Part shown: piece after piece, positions 19,682 through 28,987 of the stretch
How positions within the stretch are numbered: the stretch's first letter is position 1
How the letters are laid out: each line of letters begins with the position of its first letter
NCBI RefSeq assembly: GCF_024707545.1
Contig: NZ_CP062229.1
Coordinates: 6,677,501 to 6,741,500, forward strand
Reading direction: 5' to 3'
DNA: 64,000 nucleotides
DNA from: Mesorhizobium onobrychidis
GTDB lineage: Bacteria > Pseudomonadota > Alphaproteobacteria > Rhizobiales > Rhizobiaceae
The notes under the pieces: model-generated
What the model was told of the DNA's origin: nothing
The model's database searches: none
The model's input: only the letters and a program-made list of their open reading frames with translations
Translations under genes and position numbers: made by a program

Positions 19682-20146
19682 TCAAGCCGCGTTTTTTTCG
19701 CCTTCGATTTGCTGCGGCTTCGCCTTTGCCGCGCTGCCGCCTATAGCGATCCGGCGCGGTTTCATCTCTTCAGGAATCTCGCGCTTGAGTTCGACGGTGA
19801 GCAGCCCATTCTCGAGGCTGGCGCCGGCTACCTTGACATGGTCGGCCAGTTCGAACCGACGCTCAAACGCGCGACCGGCAATGCCGCGGTAGAGATACTC
19901 GCCATTGTCTTCACCGTTCTTCGATCCGCTCACAACCAGCATATTAGGCTGGTGAGTGATCGTCAGCTCATCCTGCGAGAACCCGGCCACCACCATGGTG
20001 ATGCGGTAGTCGTCCTCACCAACTTTGGCGATGTCGTAAGGCGGCCAGTTGTCGATGGTGCTGACGCGGCTCGCATTCTCGAGCATGTTGAAAATGCGGT
20101 CGAAGCCGACGCTTGACCGGAACAGGGGTGTAAAATCGAGGTTCGT
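19682..20146 (-). CDS. Hsp20 family small heat-shock protein (start codon appears to be ACG)
   Basis: Holdase chaperone with a full alpha-crystallin domain: PPYDIAKVGEDDYRITMVVA, LTITHQPNMLVVSG, EYLYRGIAGRAFERRFELAD and GLLTVELKREIPEEMKPRRI, ending with a Lys-rich tail (154 residues). Homologues begin with Met followed by (N/R)xxDFxPLFRSxxGFDR. Here the corresponding codon at 20146-20144 is ACG, preceded by a good AGGAGAGCG ribosome site, so a T-to-C change may have damaged the initiation codon. The frame stays open upstream to an ATG at 20485, but that extension has no Hsp20 similarity and overlaps a gene on the other strand. Expression is therefore uncertain. Confidence 0.82.
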   Translation of the reverse strand, partial: TNLDFTPLFRSSVGFDRIFNMLENASRVSTIDNWPPYDIAKVGEDDYRITMVVAGFSQDELTITHQPNMLVVSGSKNGEDNGEYLYRGIAGRAFERRFELADHVKVAGASLENGLLTVELKREIPEEMKPRRIAIGGSAAKAKPQQIEGEKNAA

Positions 20147-20264
20147 CGCTCTCCTGTGCGGCGGGTTTTTTGTTTCCGGATAGAACAGTTGGTTGGAGTG
20201 AAAGTTTGCTCCATCGGCATCTCTTGTCGAATGCCCCAAGAGCTGGTCGGAGACTCTGACGAGT

Positions 20265-20474
20265 GTGCAAAGGGTTGGTCCAATTGAAGAGCGCGCAATC
20301 GCCGCAATCCTCAACAGGGCGGACCGTGGCGACAGCGTTTCGATCAAAGCGACATTAAACCATATTCGGCACACTGCGCCTGATCTGGTCGCGTCCAACG
20401 GCGAGCTAATCGAAGCTATTATGGAGGCAGCTACTGCCCTTGGCCTGTCGGTGGCCTCAGATGCGGGTGAGTAG
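20265..20474 (+). CDS. Small conserved-looking hypothetical protein
   Basis: A 69-residue open frame from GTG at 20265 with GGAG about 12 bases upstream. The product (IEERAIAAILNRADRGDSVS, later DLVASNGELIEAIMEAATAL) has balanced composition and alternating helices typical of a real small cytoplasmic protein; no named domain was recognised. It runs divergently from the Hsp20 gene. The opposite strand is also open here, but with poorer composition. Confidence 0.5.
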   Translation: MQRVGPIEERAIAAILNRADRGDSVSIKATLNHIRHTAPDLVASNGELIEAIMEAATALGLSVASDAGE

Positions 20475-20617
20475 TAGCCGTTCAATTAGCTCGCGCAAGA
20501 CACGCCGGTTGTTGAGTCTTTGTTGCCGGTTGGGGACAAAGCTTCCGACGATCGGAACGAACGCTCTGTGGCGGCGTTGCGATGGCGGTGAAACTATGCT
20601 GACCAACGGAGACAGAC

Positions 20618-20734
20618 ATGACAGAGCCCAAGGAACGTTTGGTGCAATGGCTTCGCGACGCTCACGCGATGGAAGAACAGGCGGAGACCATTTTGAGCGG
20701 CCAAATCGAGCGTCCCGAGCGGCAGAGCCCGTAA
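20618..20734 (+). pseudogene. DUF892 (YciE/YciF ferritin-like) N-terminal fragment
   Basis: Begins at ATG 20618 after GGAGACAGAC and encodes 38 residues, starting MTEPKERLVQWLRDAHAMEE and continuing QAETILSG. This is the first helix of the ferritin-like DUF892 stress-protein family, normally about 160-170 residues. Reading stops at 20732-20734 and the remaining helices with the metal ligands are not found downstream, so the gene is truncated. Confidence 0.7.
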
Positions 20735-21162
20735 TTTGGGTGCCACCGCTCCGACAGCGGATTCCAATCGGTAGGCCCGCGCCACGCAATTGTTCGCTCA
20801 AGGTTCCACGGCTCGTCCCCACAATCCCACAGCAACGCCAACGTGTTTCATGCGGCCGAAGGTTTTCTGGCGCGTCGAATGCACGGCTCATGGTATCGAA
20901 GTTAAGCTTTGTGCGTCTTCGGCTCCTCCTGTTCCGAATTCAAATGGACGAGATCGGAACTGAAAGTCAATCTGCAACCAGTTGCAGGACAGCCATTACC
21001 AGGCAGATCAGCGTTCGCGACCGCGTGATACGACTCGATAGACCTCGATGCTGGACGACCATCGAAATAATCATGTCGAGACATTGGTTGCCTTAAGCGG
21101 AAACCGCCACTAGAAGCGACGCTTCGCCGACTATGGTTCAAATCCGCCCGGAGAGTTTCATG
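20735..21162. other. No gene recognised
   Basis: Mixed short frames without a family. The final section probably contains the promoter and leader of the mucR-like gene. Confidence 0.4.
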
Positions 21163-21630
21163 ACAGAAGAAGCCTACAAAAACATCGACAACCTCATCCA
21201 GCTTACCGCCGATGTCGTCTCAGCCTATGTCTCCAACAATCCGGTCCCGGTGGCGGACCTCCCTGGACTGATCAGCCAAGTGCACGCGGCACTGGAAGGC
21301 AGGGTAGGAGATGTCTCCCAAAAGGAGCCGCAGGCTTTGAAGCCTGCTGTCCCGATCAGGAAGTCGGTGACCCCGGACTACATCATCTCCCTTGAGGACG
21401 GGAAGAAATTCAAATCACTAAGGCGCCATCTGTCGACCCACCATGGTATGACGCCGGACGAATATCGCGCCAAATGGGGACTGCCCGCGGATTATCCTAT
21501 GGTCGCACCGAATTATGCTGCTACACGCTCGGCATTGGCCAAGACTATGGGGCTCGGCCGCAGACCTAAAGAGCCGGAAACGTCAGCGCCGGCTGCTGTA
21601 AAGCGGACCCGCAAGAAGGTCGCAGCTTGA
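21163..21630 (+). CDS. MucR/Ros-family transcriptional regulator without the first zinc cysteine
   Basis: DNA-binding regulator of 155 residues. The start at 21163 ([20 protein letters not shown]) has GGAGAG just before it and matches the family start better than 21133. The N-terminal ~60 residues form the oligomerisation region; the prokaryotic zinc-finger-type domain follows ([59 protein letters not shown]). The residue that is the first Cys ligand in Ros/MucR ([11 protein letters not shown]) is Ser here. Zinc-free members that still fold and bind DNA are known from Mesorhizobium loti. MucR proteins repress exopolysaccharide, motility and virulence/symbiosis genes. A strong terminator follows. 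Confidence 0.92.
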   Translation, partial: TEEAYKNIDNLIQLTADVVSAYVSNNPVPVADLPGLISQVHAALEGRVGDVSQKEPQALKPAVPIRKSVTPDYIISLEDGKKFKSLRRHLSTHHGMTPDEYRAKWGLPADYPMVAPNYAATRSALAKTMGLGRRPKEPETSAPAAVKRTRKKVAA

Positions 21631-21692
21631 ATCATCTATTCTAGATTTCGTTCTGGAGCGCAGCTGACGGCATCGCCTGTGCAGAACTTGAA

Positions 21693-21724
21693 AAGGCGGG
21701 GGACCAACCCCGCCTTGCTTTCTT
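21693..21724 (+). terminator. Rho-independent terminator after the mucR-like gene
   Basis: Perfect stem AAGGCGGGG / CCCCGCCTT with a GACCAA loop, followed by GCTTTCTT. Confidence 0.9.
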
Positions 21725-21878
21725 ACAACTTGGTTTCACAAGGATTTCGCGACCGCTCGCAGCGTCTGCTGCCCCAGCCTTCCTGTCGATCCATGTTCTC
21801 GCCCGCTCTTATCGAGCGGCCGTCAGCGCATCCGGCACGTGCCGCGTCATTCCGCTCTTGCCCGGGCGCAGGAGAAAT

Positions 21879-22091
21879 TCAGCCAGCTTTGCTGAGGTTG
21901 CTGGCAGAGGACTTGCCAGTGCGGCGGTCCTGTTCGATCTCATAGTTGATCTTCTGGCCCTCAGTGAGGGTCGAGAGTCCCGCGCGTTCCACCGCGGAAA
22001 TGTGGACGAAAACATCCTGGCCGCCATTGTCGGGCTGGATAAATCCAAATCCCTTCGTGCTGTTGAACCACTTTACCGTTCCGGTCGCCAT
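21879..22091 (-). CDS. Cold-shock protein (CspA family)
   Basis: A 70-residue single-domain RNA chaperone. The start at 22091 ([20 protein letters not shown]) follows the family; an upstream frame extension is not needed. It carries both RNA-binding motifs, KGFGFI and VFVHISAVE, and ends [13 protein letters not shown]. It binds single-stranded RNA/DNA in the cytoplasm and melts secondary structure. No frameshift was seen. Confidence 0.95.
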   Translation of the reverse strand: MATGTVKWFNSTKGFGFIQPDNGGQDVFVHISAVERAGLSTLTEGQKINYEIEQDRRTGKSSASNLSKAG

Positions 22092-22417
22092 AATCGTATT
22101 CCTTCGTAACCATTCAATGTGGGCAGGCCATAAGCCAGTCCGGTTCATACCCGAGATTTTGGGGGCAGCAAAAGCGAAAATTGCAAAAGCCGCGGTTCAA
22201 TCACCCACGGCAGCTCGAAAAGGCACCATGACATGGGAGACCGCGTCCATCGCCAGTTTTGGAGACCTATCACGGATTCTGCAATCTGCCGTCGCGAGTC
22301 ACATGTGCTTACGAACCTGCTACGCGCGCTAAGGCCACCGCCGCTGAGCCATATTCGTTGGACCACCGGGCAGGTCACCTAGCCACCTTCATGAGGCAAG
22401 AACTCCCCATTCGGCGG

Positions 22418-22433
22418 TGTCCGATGTCTGACA
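22418..22433 (+). promoter_or_regulatory. NifA upstream activating sequence
   Basis: TGT at 22418-22420, ten bases, then ACA at 22431-22433, an exact TGT-N10-ACA NifA site. It lies about 60 bases before the sigma-54 promoter at 22493, a little closer than usual but workable. Confidence 0.8.
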
Positions 22434-22492
22434 ATGTCGGATACGCAACATCGCCGAGTTCCGACAATCATATCGCCGAAACGGCTTTTTCG

Positions 22493-22509
22493 TTGGCACG
22501 GTTCGTGCA
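22493..22509 (+). promoter_or_regulatory. Sigma-54 (-24/-12) promoter of the M16 peptidase genes
   Basis: TTGGCACG-GTTC-GTGCA. GG and GC are separated by exactly ten bases, as needed for RpoN promoters; the -12 element is GTGC instead of TTGC. With the NifA site upstream it predicts expression under nitrogen-fixing, low-oxygen conditions in the nodule. Confidence 0.82.
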
Positions 22510-22545
22510 CGGTGATTGCAACACGTCACGGCCCGAGGAGAAGCC

Positions 22546-24128
22546 ATGATCACCTCACCCCAAAATACTACTGAACGTTTCCCTAACGCATCCAAAGATA
22601 AGCCTCGAGTCAGGCCTCGCAACATGATGATGGCTCATCTGGCTCGGGGCTGTCCACCGCGCCACCCTCTCCCACTACTAAGTGCGACGAGCACGCAGCA
22701 CCCTAAACATAAGGGACAACTCACTTTGCCTCAAACCTTACCCATCGCCCGGCCACGACAACAGAAGCGATCAGCAAACCTTCGGTCGGACTGGCTGCGC
22801 GGGACACTTTTTGCGACCGCGCTGGCCTTCGTGACGACCGCTCCGGTTCTGGCGGCCACCGATGACATCAAGGCAACGAATTTCCTGCTCGACAACGGCA
22901 TGGAGATTATCGTCATTCCCGATCATCGGGCGCCGATCGTCACCCATATGGTGTGGTACAAGATCGGCAGCGCGGATGAGCCGCCGGGCAAGTCCGGCAT
23001 CGCCCATTTCTTCGAGCATCTGATGTTCAAGGCGACGACCAATCACGCGGCCGGCGCATTCGGCCGCGCCGTCTCCGCCATCGGCGGTTCGAACAACGCT
23101 TTCACCTCCTATGACTACACCGCCTTTTACGAGACGGTGGTGCCGCAGGCGCTCGAGCAGATGATGGATTTCGAGGCCGATCGCATGCGCAACCTCATCC
23201 TCAGCGACAATGTCATCGCCACCGAGCGCGACGTGATCCTCGAGGAACGCCGCTCGCGCATCGACAGCAACCCGCAGGCGCTGCTCGGCGAGGAGGTCGA
23301 CGCGACGCTCTGGCAGAACCAGCCTTATCGCATTCCGGTGATCGGCTGGATGCAGGAGATGGAGAAGCTGAACCGCGCCGACGCCAAGGCTTTCTACAAC
23401 AAATATTACACGCCCAACAACGCCGTGCTGGTGGTCGCCGGCGATGTCGAGCCGGAGGTGGTCAAGGCGCTGGCCGAAAAGACCTATGGCAAGATCGCGC
23501 GTGGTCCAGACCTGCCGCCGCGCATCCGTCCGGTCGAACCCGAACAGAACACCAGGCGCACGGTGACGCTCACTGACGCGCGTGTCAGTGTGCCGAACTT
23601 TTCGACGCAATGGGTGGTTCCCTCCTATCACACTGCGAAGCCGGGCGAAGCGGAAGCGCTGGACCTGCTGGCGGAGATCCTCGGCGGCGGCAGCCGCAGC
23701 CGGCTCCACCAGCAGCTTGTCGTCAAGCAAGGCATCGCGCCGAGGCCGGCGCCTTCTTCCAGGGCACCATGCTCGATGCCACCAATTTCACCGTCTATGG
23801 CGCGCCGCGCGGCGACGCCAAGCTGGCCGATGTCCAAGCGGCGATCGAGGTCGAGGTCGCCCGCATCGCCAAGGACGGCGTCACATCAGGCGAGTTGGAA
23901 AAGGCCAAGGATCGTTTCGTCCGCTCGATGATCTTCGCCCGCGACAAGCAGGATTCGATGGCCAACATCTACGGCGCGACGCTCGCCACCGGCGGCAGCG
24001 TCAGGGACGTCGAGGAATGGCCGGACCGCATCCGCAAGGTCACCGCCGATCAGGTCAAAGCCGTTGCCGCCCGCTATCTCGCGTCCGACCATTCAACCAC
24101 CGGCTATCTCTTGCCCAAGGAGAATTGA
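22546..24128 (+). pseudogene. M16 zinc peptidase, catalytic subunit, with a one-base frameshift
   Basis: Processing-peptidase-type M16B metalloprotease. ATG 22546 has a strong GAGGAG site. An N-terminal region leads into an export signal ([19 protein letters not shown]), so a periplasmic enzyme is expected. The catalytic zinc motif HFFEH is in [20 protein letters not shown] and the distal Glu in [14 protein letters not shown]. At about 23737 one base is lost in ATCGCGCCGAGG (ATC GCG GCC GAG expected). Unshifted reading ends at 23931, while the true C-terminal domain ([20 protein letters not shown] to STTGYLLPKEN) continues in the next frame to 24128. Driven by the NifA/sigma-54 promoter and followed at once by the second subunit. 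The shift could be a sequencing error. Confidence 0.85.
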
Positions 24129-24132
24129 TGTG

Positions 24133-25524
24133 ATGACAAACCAACTCCGCAGCAGCATTGCACAAGCGTTGCCCTCTCCTATTGGAGGAGGGAGGACCAC
24201 GCGCCTCACGACCTGGCTGGCCGTCCTTCCCCTTGCTATTTTCTTCCTTATCCTGCCCGCTCTCACCGCCCACGCAGCGATGAACATCCAGGAGGTGAAA
24301 TCTGAAAAGGGGATCACCGCCTGGCTGGTGGAAGACCACACGCTGCCGATCGTCACACTCGACTTTGTCTTCGACGGCGGCACCAGCCAGGACCCCGCCG
24401 GTAAGGAGGGGATTGCCAATTTGATGACCGGATTGTTCGACGAGGGCGCCGGTAATTACGACAGCGACACCTTTCAGGTACAGCTCGACGATGCCGGCGC
24501 CGAAATGAGCTTCAACGCGCGGCGTGACGGCATCCATGGCTCGATACGCCTGCTTTCCAAGCGCCAGGACGCCGCTTTCGATCTGGTCGGGCTCGCGGTG
24601 AACAGGCCTCGCTTCGATCAGGAGCCAGTCGACCGCATCCGCGCCCAGCTTCTCTCCGGCATCATCGCCAACGAGCAGGAACCTCACGCGATCGCCGAGC
24701 TTGCCTGGCGGCGCCGACTCTACGGCACGCATCCGTATTCGAGACCGCCCGAGGGCACCAAGAAAAGCCTGGCCCGCATAACGCCCTCCGATCTAAGCGC
24801 CTTCCACAGAGCCGCTTTCGCCCGCGAGGGGCTGCATGTGGCGGTCGTAGGCGACATAGATGCCAAAGCCCTGAGTGCAAGGCTCGACCAGCTGTTCGGC
24901 GATTTGCCTCAGAAGCAGGCGCTCGCCCCGGTACCTGATGTCACCCCGAAGCTCGGCGGGTGGACGTTGGTCGCATACGCCCTACCCCAGACTTCGCTCC
25001 AGCTGGCTTTTCCTGGCATCGGACGCAGCGACCCAGAATTCTATGCCGCGCAGCTGATAAACGACATACTCGGGGGCTCGCCATTTACCTCACGTCTTTT
25101 CCAGGAAGTGCGCGAAAAGCGCGGCCTTGCCTACGGCGTCTCCTCCGGCTTGGAAATCCACCAGCATTCCAACACGCTTGTCGTGGCCACGTCGACGCGC
25201 GCCGACAGGGCGGCTGAGACGCTCGACCTGATAAGAAAAGTAATCAAGGAGCTGGTGGACACAGGGCCAACAGCGGCCGAGCTCGAAGCGAGCAAGAAGT
25301 ATCTGATCGGCGCCTATGCTATCGACAATCTGGGTTCCTCCAGCTCGATCTCAGCCACGCTAGTCAGATTGCAGCTCGACAAGCTCGGCATAGACTACAT
25401 CCAGCGCCGCCCGGCCCTCATAGAGCAGGTGACGCTCGACCAGGTCAGGGCGGCGGCGAAGAAGCTGCTTTCGGCCGAGCCCGCGATTATGGGCGTTGGC
25501 CCGCGGCTAGCTGGGGTCCCGTGA
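24133..25524 (+). CDS. M16 peptidase-like protein, non-catalytic subunit
   Basis: Partner of the preceding peptidase; 463 residues, complete. The start at 24133, five bases after the upstream stop, gives a signal peptide (LAVLPLAIFFLILPALTAHA), so export to the periplasm is predicted. The M16 fold is present, but the zinc motif is degenerate: GKEGIANLMTGLFDEGAGNY stands where HxxEH would be. The substrate-binding half has the typical ILGGSPFTSRLFQEVREKRG with LAYGVSS. M16B enzymes work as heterodimers of one active and one inactive subunit. The gene is co-transcribed from the NifA-type promoter. Confidence 0.88.
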   Translation: MTNQLRSSIAQALPSPIGGGRTTRLTTWLAVLPLAIFFLILPALTAHAAMNIQEVKSEKGITAWLVEDHTLPIVTLDFVFDGGTSQDPAGKEGIANLMTGLFDEGAGNYDSDTFQVQLDDAGAEMSFNARRDGIHGSIRLLSKRQDAAFDLVGLAVNRPRFDQEPVDRIRAQLLSGIIANEQEPHAIAELAWRRRLYGTHPYSRPPEGTKKSLARITPSDLSAFHRAAFAREGLHVAVVGDIDAKALSARLDQLFGDLPQKQALAPVPDVTPKLGGWTLVAYALPQTSLQLAFPGIGRSDPEFYAAQLINDILGGSPFTSRLFQEVREKRGLAYGVSSGLEIHQHSNTLVVATSTRADRAAETLDLIRKVIKELVDTGPTAAELEASKKYLIGAYAIDNLGSSSSISATLVRLQLDKLGIDYIQRRPALIEQVTLDQVRAAAKKLLSAEPAIMGVGPRLAGVP

Positions 25525-26105
25525 CAGCGAATAATCCCCCGCTCTACAATAATTGCTGAAGGACTCCGCCGATATATGTGTGGCTGATCCGACTTTGGTG
25601 TGGCAGAATGAACGCCTTGATTTCTGCCTGCTCGCCCTCGCAGGCCAGGTTCTCGCCCGGCGGTTCGATTGCCTAGCTGGAGACCTCCACCGTTCCGAGA
25701 AAGTACCCTAGCCTCGCGTATAAGAAATACGCGAAGTTAACATCCTCCTGAATCTGGAAGTCTGATCGCCATCGTAGGGGCGCCGGCTTCCCAAGCATCC
25801 ACGCGTTCAGCAAGGCAGAGTTCCACTATCGACACGAAAGCCTGTCGGCTGGCATCGCCCACAAGGTCGCAAGATCGCGATTGCGCAGCGCCAGGGAACG
25901 CAGAGGCGAGTCGAGATGAATATCGGCCGTGTGTACGAACCGTCGAAATCCCATTCGGCCTCCGCCCACCGAATCGAGAGAGCGGATTGATCCCGGTTCG
26001 ACAAACTTGCAACGAGGGGCTGAGAAAAGGTCCCGCTCACCCTCTAGCCTACCCTAACCCCTCACTCGCTGATTCCGCTCACACCAAACAAGCCGGCTTG
26101 ATGCC
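25525..26105. other. No gene recognised
   Basis: Short overlapping frames on the minus strand (25737-26040) show no family. No terminator was identified after the peptidase operon. Confidence 0.4.
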
Positions 26106-26800
26106 TTAACAATCCTTTGGCGACGCGATGCCTGGGACGAGCCTCTCAATGGTCGTTGGAAGAACGACATCCAGGCCAACCCCCCGCCAAGGATGGTGGA
26201 TCGGCAAAGCCGATCTCATTGATCCGCTGAGACACCTCATCCAGCAGCTTGCGCCGTTGCGAAACAGCATCATCCGTCCAAGTAGTGGCATCCTCAAGTT
26301 CAGGGTTTCTGACCGGCCTGCCTTAGTCGTGTTAGCTGACCCAGAACCTGATAGGCGGTGAGTTTGGAGGCCCCATATGGAACATGCATCCTGGTAGCAT
26401 GTGCATTGAGTTTATCCCGAGCCTCCAGCACGCGTTCAGTCAAGGAAGAAGGAAGCTGTCCGCGAGGCGATCCGAGTTGCCAGGTGCGCCGCAGCTCCTC
26501 CAGCATCATACGCTTGTTCGCCTTATTGCTATGGAGCTCGAGGCAGGCGTCCCCCAATCAGCAGTATCAAGCCGTCGCTTCACGACTTCCAGCGCGGCCA
26601 TTTTCTCGGCCACGAGAAGCACAGTCTTTCCGTCGGCAACGGCGACCCGATAATGTTTGCGATCGTCTGCGATTTTCCTGTCCCGGGCGGCCCCTGAATA
26701 ACGGGATCGCGACCCTTTCTTGCATCATGAATCGCCAGCGTCTGCGAACTGTCGCTGTCGAAGAGCCGTCTGTTCACGTCTTCGTGCTGGCACGGCAAGG
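26106..26800 (-). pseudogene. Superfamily 1 DNA helicase (AAA_11 type) internal fragment
   Basis: Three consecutive frames together encode the Walker A region and following part of a large SF1 helicase: DPVIQGPPGTGKSQTIANII (26580-26798), then GDACLELHSNKANKRMMLEE to YQVLGQLTRLRQAG (26300-26557), then HPWRGVGLDVVLPTTIERLV (26106-26297). Frameshifts separate the pieces, and both the N-terminal part and the helicase C-terminal domains are absent. Such helicases often belong to defence or restriction loci; here only debris remains, just downstream of hipA. Confidence 0.75.
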
Positions 26801-26858
26801 ATTGTCCATATTGTGGGCGTCTTGCGCTTGCCGAGCTTGTCCGAAATCCAGCGCCGGA

Positions 26859-28175
26859 TCAGGCGTGAACACTGTTGCGTAGTTCGTCAGCCAGTGCGCG
26901 GAGAACGTCGGCGCTCCCTTCCAGCGCCGTAAAAGCGTAGGGATTGAGGAACTGTCGGCCCCAGAACAGATTGCGATCTGTGCCGGATAGCGTAGCTTCC
27001 TCGCTGACACGCGGCCAATTCTCCGCAATGCATCGGAGCTGGCCTTCAACAATCGCAAGAGCTTCCGGCGCGCTGAGCAGGAAGTGATGCGCGGCTTCAA
27101 GGCAGGACGCGATCCGGCTCATGCGGTTATTGCCGCTGATGAGCATGGCGTGGCTGGCCTCCTGGCCACTGCGGGCCTGCGGACAAATATCGTAAGCAGG
27201 CGTGAGGGTGAGCTTAGCCCCATCCCAGAACGCCGCATGGTTGCGGGCATGATCGTCGGTGTTGCCGCAAAGTATGTTGAAGACAATGCGGCTGAACAAC
27301 TCGCGCAGAGTTTCCGACGGCGCAGTGAATCGGTGGCGAATGATCTCCGCCAAATCCTGGTAGCTGGCGTAACGCGCTATCATCTCATCGAGCGCGAGCA
27401 TCGTCAGCGCTGAGACCATGGATTTGCGTTGCCAGCCGCCCGTGACCTTGATCCGGTCGAATCGCTCGACGAGCAACACGTCCTTGCCTGCGGCGCGGAC
27501 GAGCGAGACGGATGCCGCTCTGATGCCGCACAAGGCGGCAAGCCGCATGGCTATGAATTCTCCTTTGACGACGCTGTAAAAGTCGGCAGACGAAGAAAAT
27601 TTCGCGACATGCTTGACGGCGTCGTCCTCGATCAGCGCCTTGGGCCTTGCGCCGCCGATCGAGCTGCCGTGATGCAGCGCCTCATCTAATTCGGGGGTGA
27701 GCGGAATACCTTTCTCTACCCGCTCCGCCGATTGGACAAGCTCTTCGAGAGTGGCATTGGCCAGTGCGCGCGGCTCGTAATTCGTGGGCGAAAACTGAAA
27801 ATCGAGCGCGCCGATGCGGTCCGAGCCTGATTCCAGCAGGAACGTCAGTTCTGAAATATCGAGCCGCGCGATTTCATCACCCTTCACACCGAATTTGCGG
27901 TTTAGGATAACCCGTCGTCCCCAGGCATCGGGGGCAGCATCGCGGATGCATCCCGGCATGGTTAGGCCAGGAAGCAAAGGCAATTCGCCTGCCTTCAGGG
28001 GCAGTTCCGGGAGATAAAGCGGGATCGCCCTGCCCAGTTCACGAAAGCTCCTGCCATAGTTGAAGCTGACGAGTCCGTCATGGGCATATAGCCGCCCGGC
28101 GACAACCGGCGCGGTCTCGCCCGGCAGCCAGACCCAGACATAGGCTTCGTCGTATTTGGGGACCTTAGAACTCAT
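26859..28175 (-). CDS. hipA: HipA-family serine/threonine kinase toxin
   Basis: Toxin of a type II HipBA module, 438 residues, complete. The start at 28175 (MSSKVPKYDEAYVWVWLPGE) overlaps the end of hipB by 11 bases, showing translational coupling. Seen: N-terminal HipA_N domain (GRLYAHDGLVSFNYGRSF), the GSSIGGARPKAL loop, the kinase motif FNILCGNTDDHARNHAAFWD and the metal-binding TPAYDICPQ. HipA kinases phosphorylate aminoacyl-tRNA synthetases and arrest translation. All catalytic motifs look intact. Confidence 0.93.
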   Translation of the reverse strand: MSSKVPKYDEAYVWVWLPGETAPVVAGRLYAHDGLVSFNYGRSFRELGRAIPLYLPELPLKAGELPLLPGLTMPGCIRDAAPDAWGRRVILNRKFGVKGDEIARLDISELTFLLESGSDRIGALDFQFSPTNYEPRALANATLEELVQSAERVEKGIPLTPELDEALHHGSSIGGARPKALIEDDAVKHVAKFSSSADFYSVVKGEFIAMRLAALCGIRAASVSLVRAAGKDVLLVERFDRIKVTGGWQRKSMVSALTMLALDEMIARYASYQDLAEIIRHRFTAPSETLRELFSRIVFNILCGNTDDHARNHAAFWDGAKLTLTPAYDICPQARSGQEASHAMLISGNNRMSRIASCLEAAHHFLLSAPEALAIVEGQLRCIAENWPRVSEEATLSGTDRNLFWGRQFLNPYAFTALEGSADVLRALADELRNSVHA

Positions 28176-28503
28176 CGACGACCTGCTTGCCGGCCTTGTA
28201 GACGTGCTTCGGCAGCAGCGCGATGCGATCGTCCATGCGGCCTGTGAGGGCTGTAATGCCCTTGCCGTCCGCATCGAACAGCTTCACACCGACAATGGCA
28301 GCAGCTTCGAACATCAGTCCGATTTCGACTTTGGGGTCGCCCTTCTCGATGCGCTGCAGGGTGCTGCGTGAAACACCGATTCTCTCGGCTAACTCCTGTG
28401 CGGTTAACCGGTGCTGCATCCGGCCCAGCCGGATGGTCTTACCGAAAAGGCCAAGCGCCTCCATCGCGTAGCGCGAATAGGTCCGTTTATGCGTTGCCGT
28501 CAT
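28165..28503 (-). CDS. hipB: HipB-family antitoxin
   Basis: A 112-residue Xre-type DNA-binding antitoxin. The helix-turn-helix spans about residues 34-58 (LTAQELAERIGVSRSTLQRI), followed by DPKVEIGLMFEAAAIVGVKL. It should neutralise HipA and repress the operon by binding palindromic operators. A candidate operator lies at 28548-28561. The stop overlaps the hipA start. Confidence 0.92.
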   Translation of the reverse strand: MTATHKRTYSRYAMEALGLFGKTIRLGRMQHRLTAQELAERIGVSRSTLQRIEKGDPKVEIGLMFEAAAIVGVKLFDADGKGITALTGRMDDRIALLPKHVYKAGKQVVDEF

Positions 28504-28547
28504 TCGGGTCTCCGTGACCTATCCATGAGCCATATCGCCCACTTTCG

Positions 28548-28561
28548 ACCTTTATATAGGT
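28548..28561. promoter_or_regulatory. Candidate HipB operator
   Basis: Palindrome ACCTTTATATAGGT, 45 bases upstream of hipB. Its left part recurs at 28622-28636 (TTCGACCTTTATAT), so there may be one full and one half site. AT-rich and positioned to block the hipBA promoter. Confidence 0.5.
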
Positions 28562-28987
28562 AATGTCGCAGAGCGACTGCCGAAGTCAAGCCTCCGTATC
28601 GTATATGATCCAAATCCCCCTGATTCGACCTTTATATGCAGCAAGAGTTCGCAGCACGGCTACGTTCGGAAAGCGAGGTAGAATGCGACGGGAGACGCAA
28701 GCGTTACCCATCCGAACAAGGACGGCGAATATTGCCTACGGCTCCTGCACAACCGGCCAGCTCTGCGCGCCTCGGGCGAGGCGGAGATCTGGCGCTGGAT
28801 CGCGGACAGCCTTGAGACGCCTCGCACGAGTCATTCGATGGGCGGCCCCTGGTGCCACTACGCCAAGCGCGATGAAGCGTTGCGGTCTTCGTCGCGCAAC
28901 GGCGAAAGCGTGCAGGAGGATGCCTCGGGTCAGGGCGGACAAGCATCTGCGTAACAATTTGCTTTTCGAGGACGGTAAGAGTCCAGG
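28562..28987. other. No assigned gene; one open frame on the plus strand
   Basis: From about 28706 a plus-strand frame of some 80 codons stays open (KDGEYCLRLLHNRPALRASG, then EAEIWRWIADSLETPRTSHS) and ends near 28952. It has protein-like composition but no start codon or recognised family, so it may be a gene fragment. Confidence 0.4.

Noticed and set aside
20147..20485. N-terminal extension of the Hsp20 frame up to an ATG at 20485
   Set aside because: No Hsp20 similarity, overlaps a plausible opposite-strand gene, and a ribosome site lies directly before the family start at 20146.
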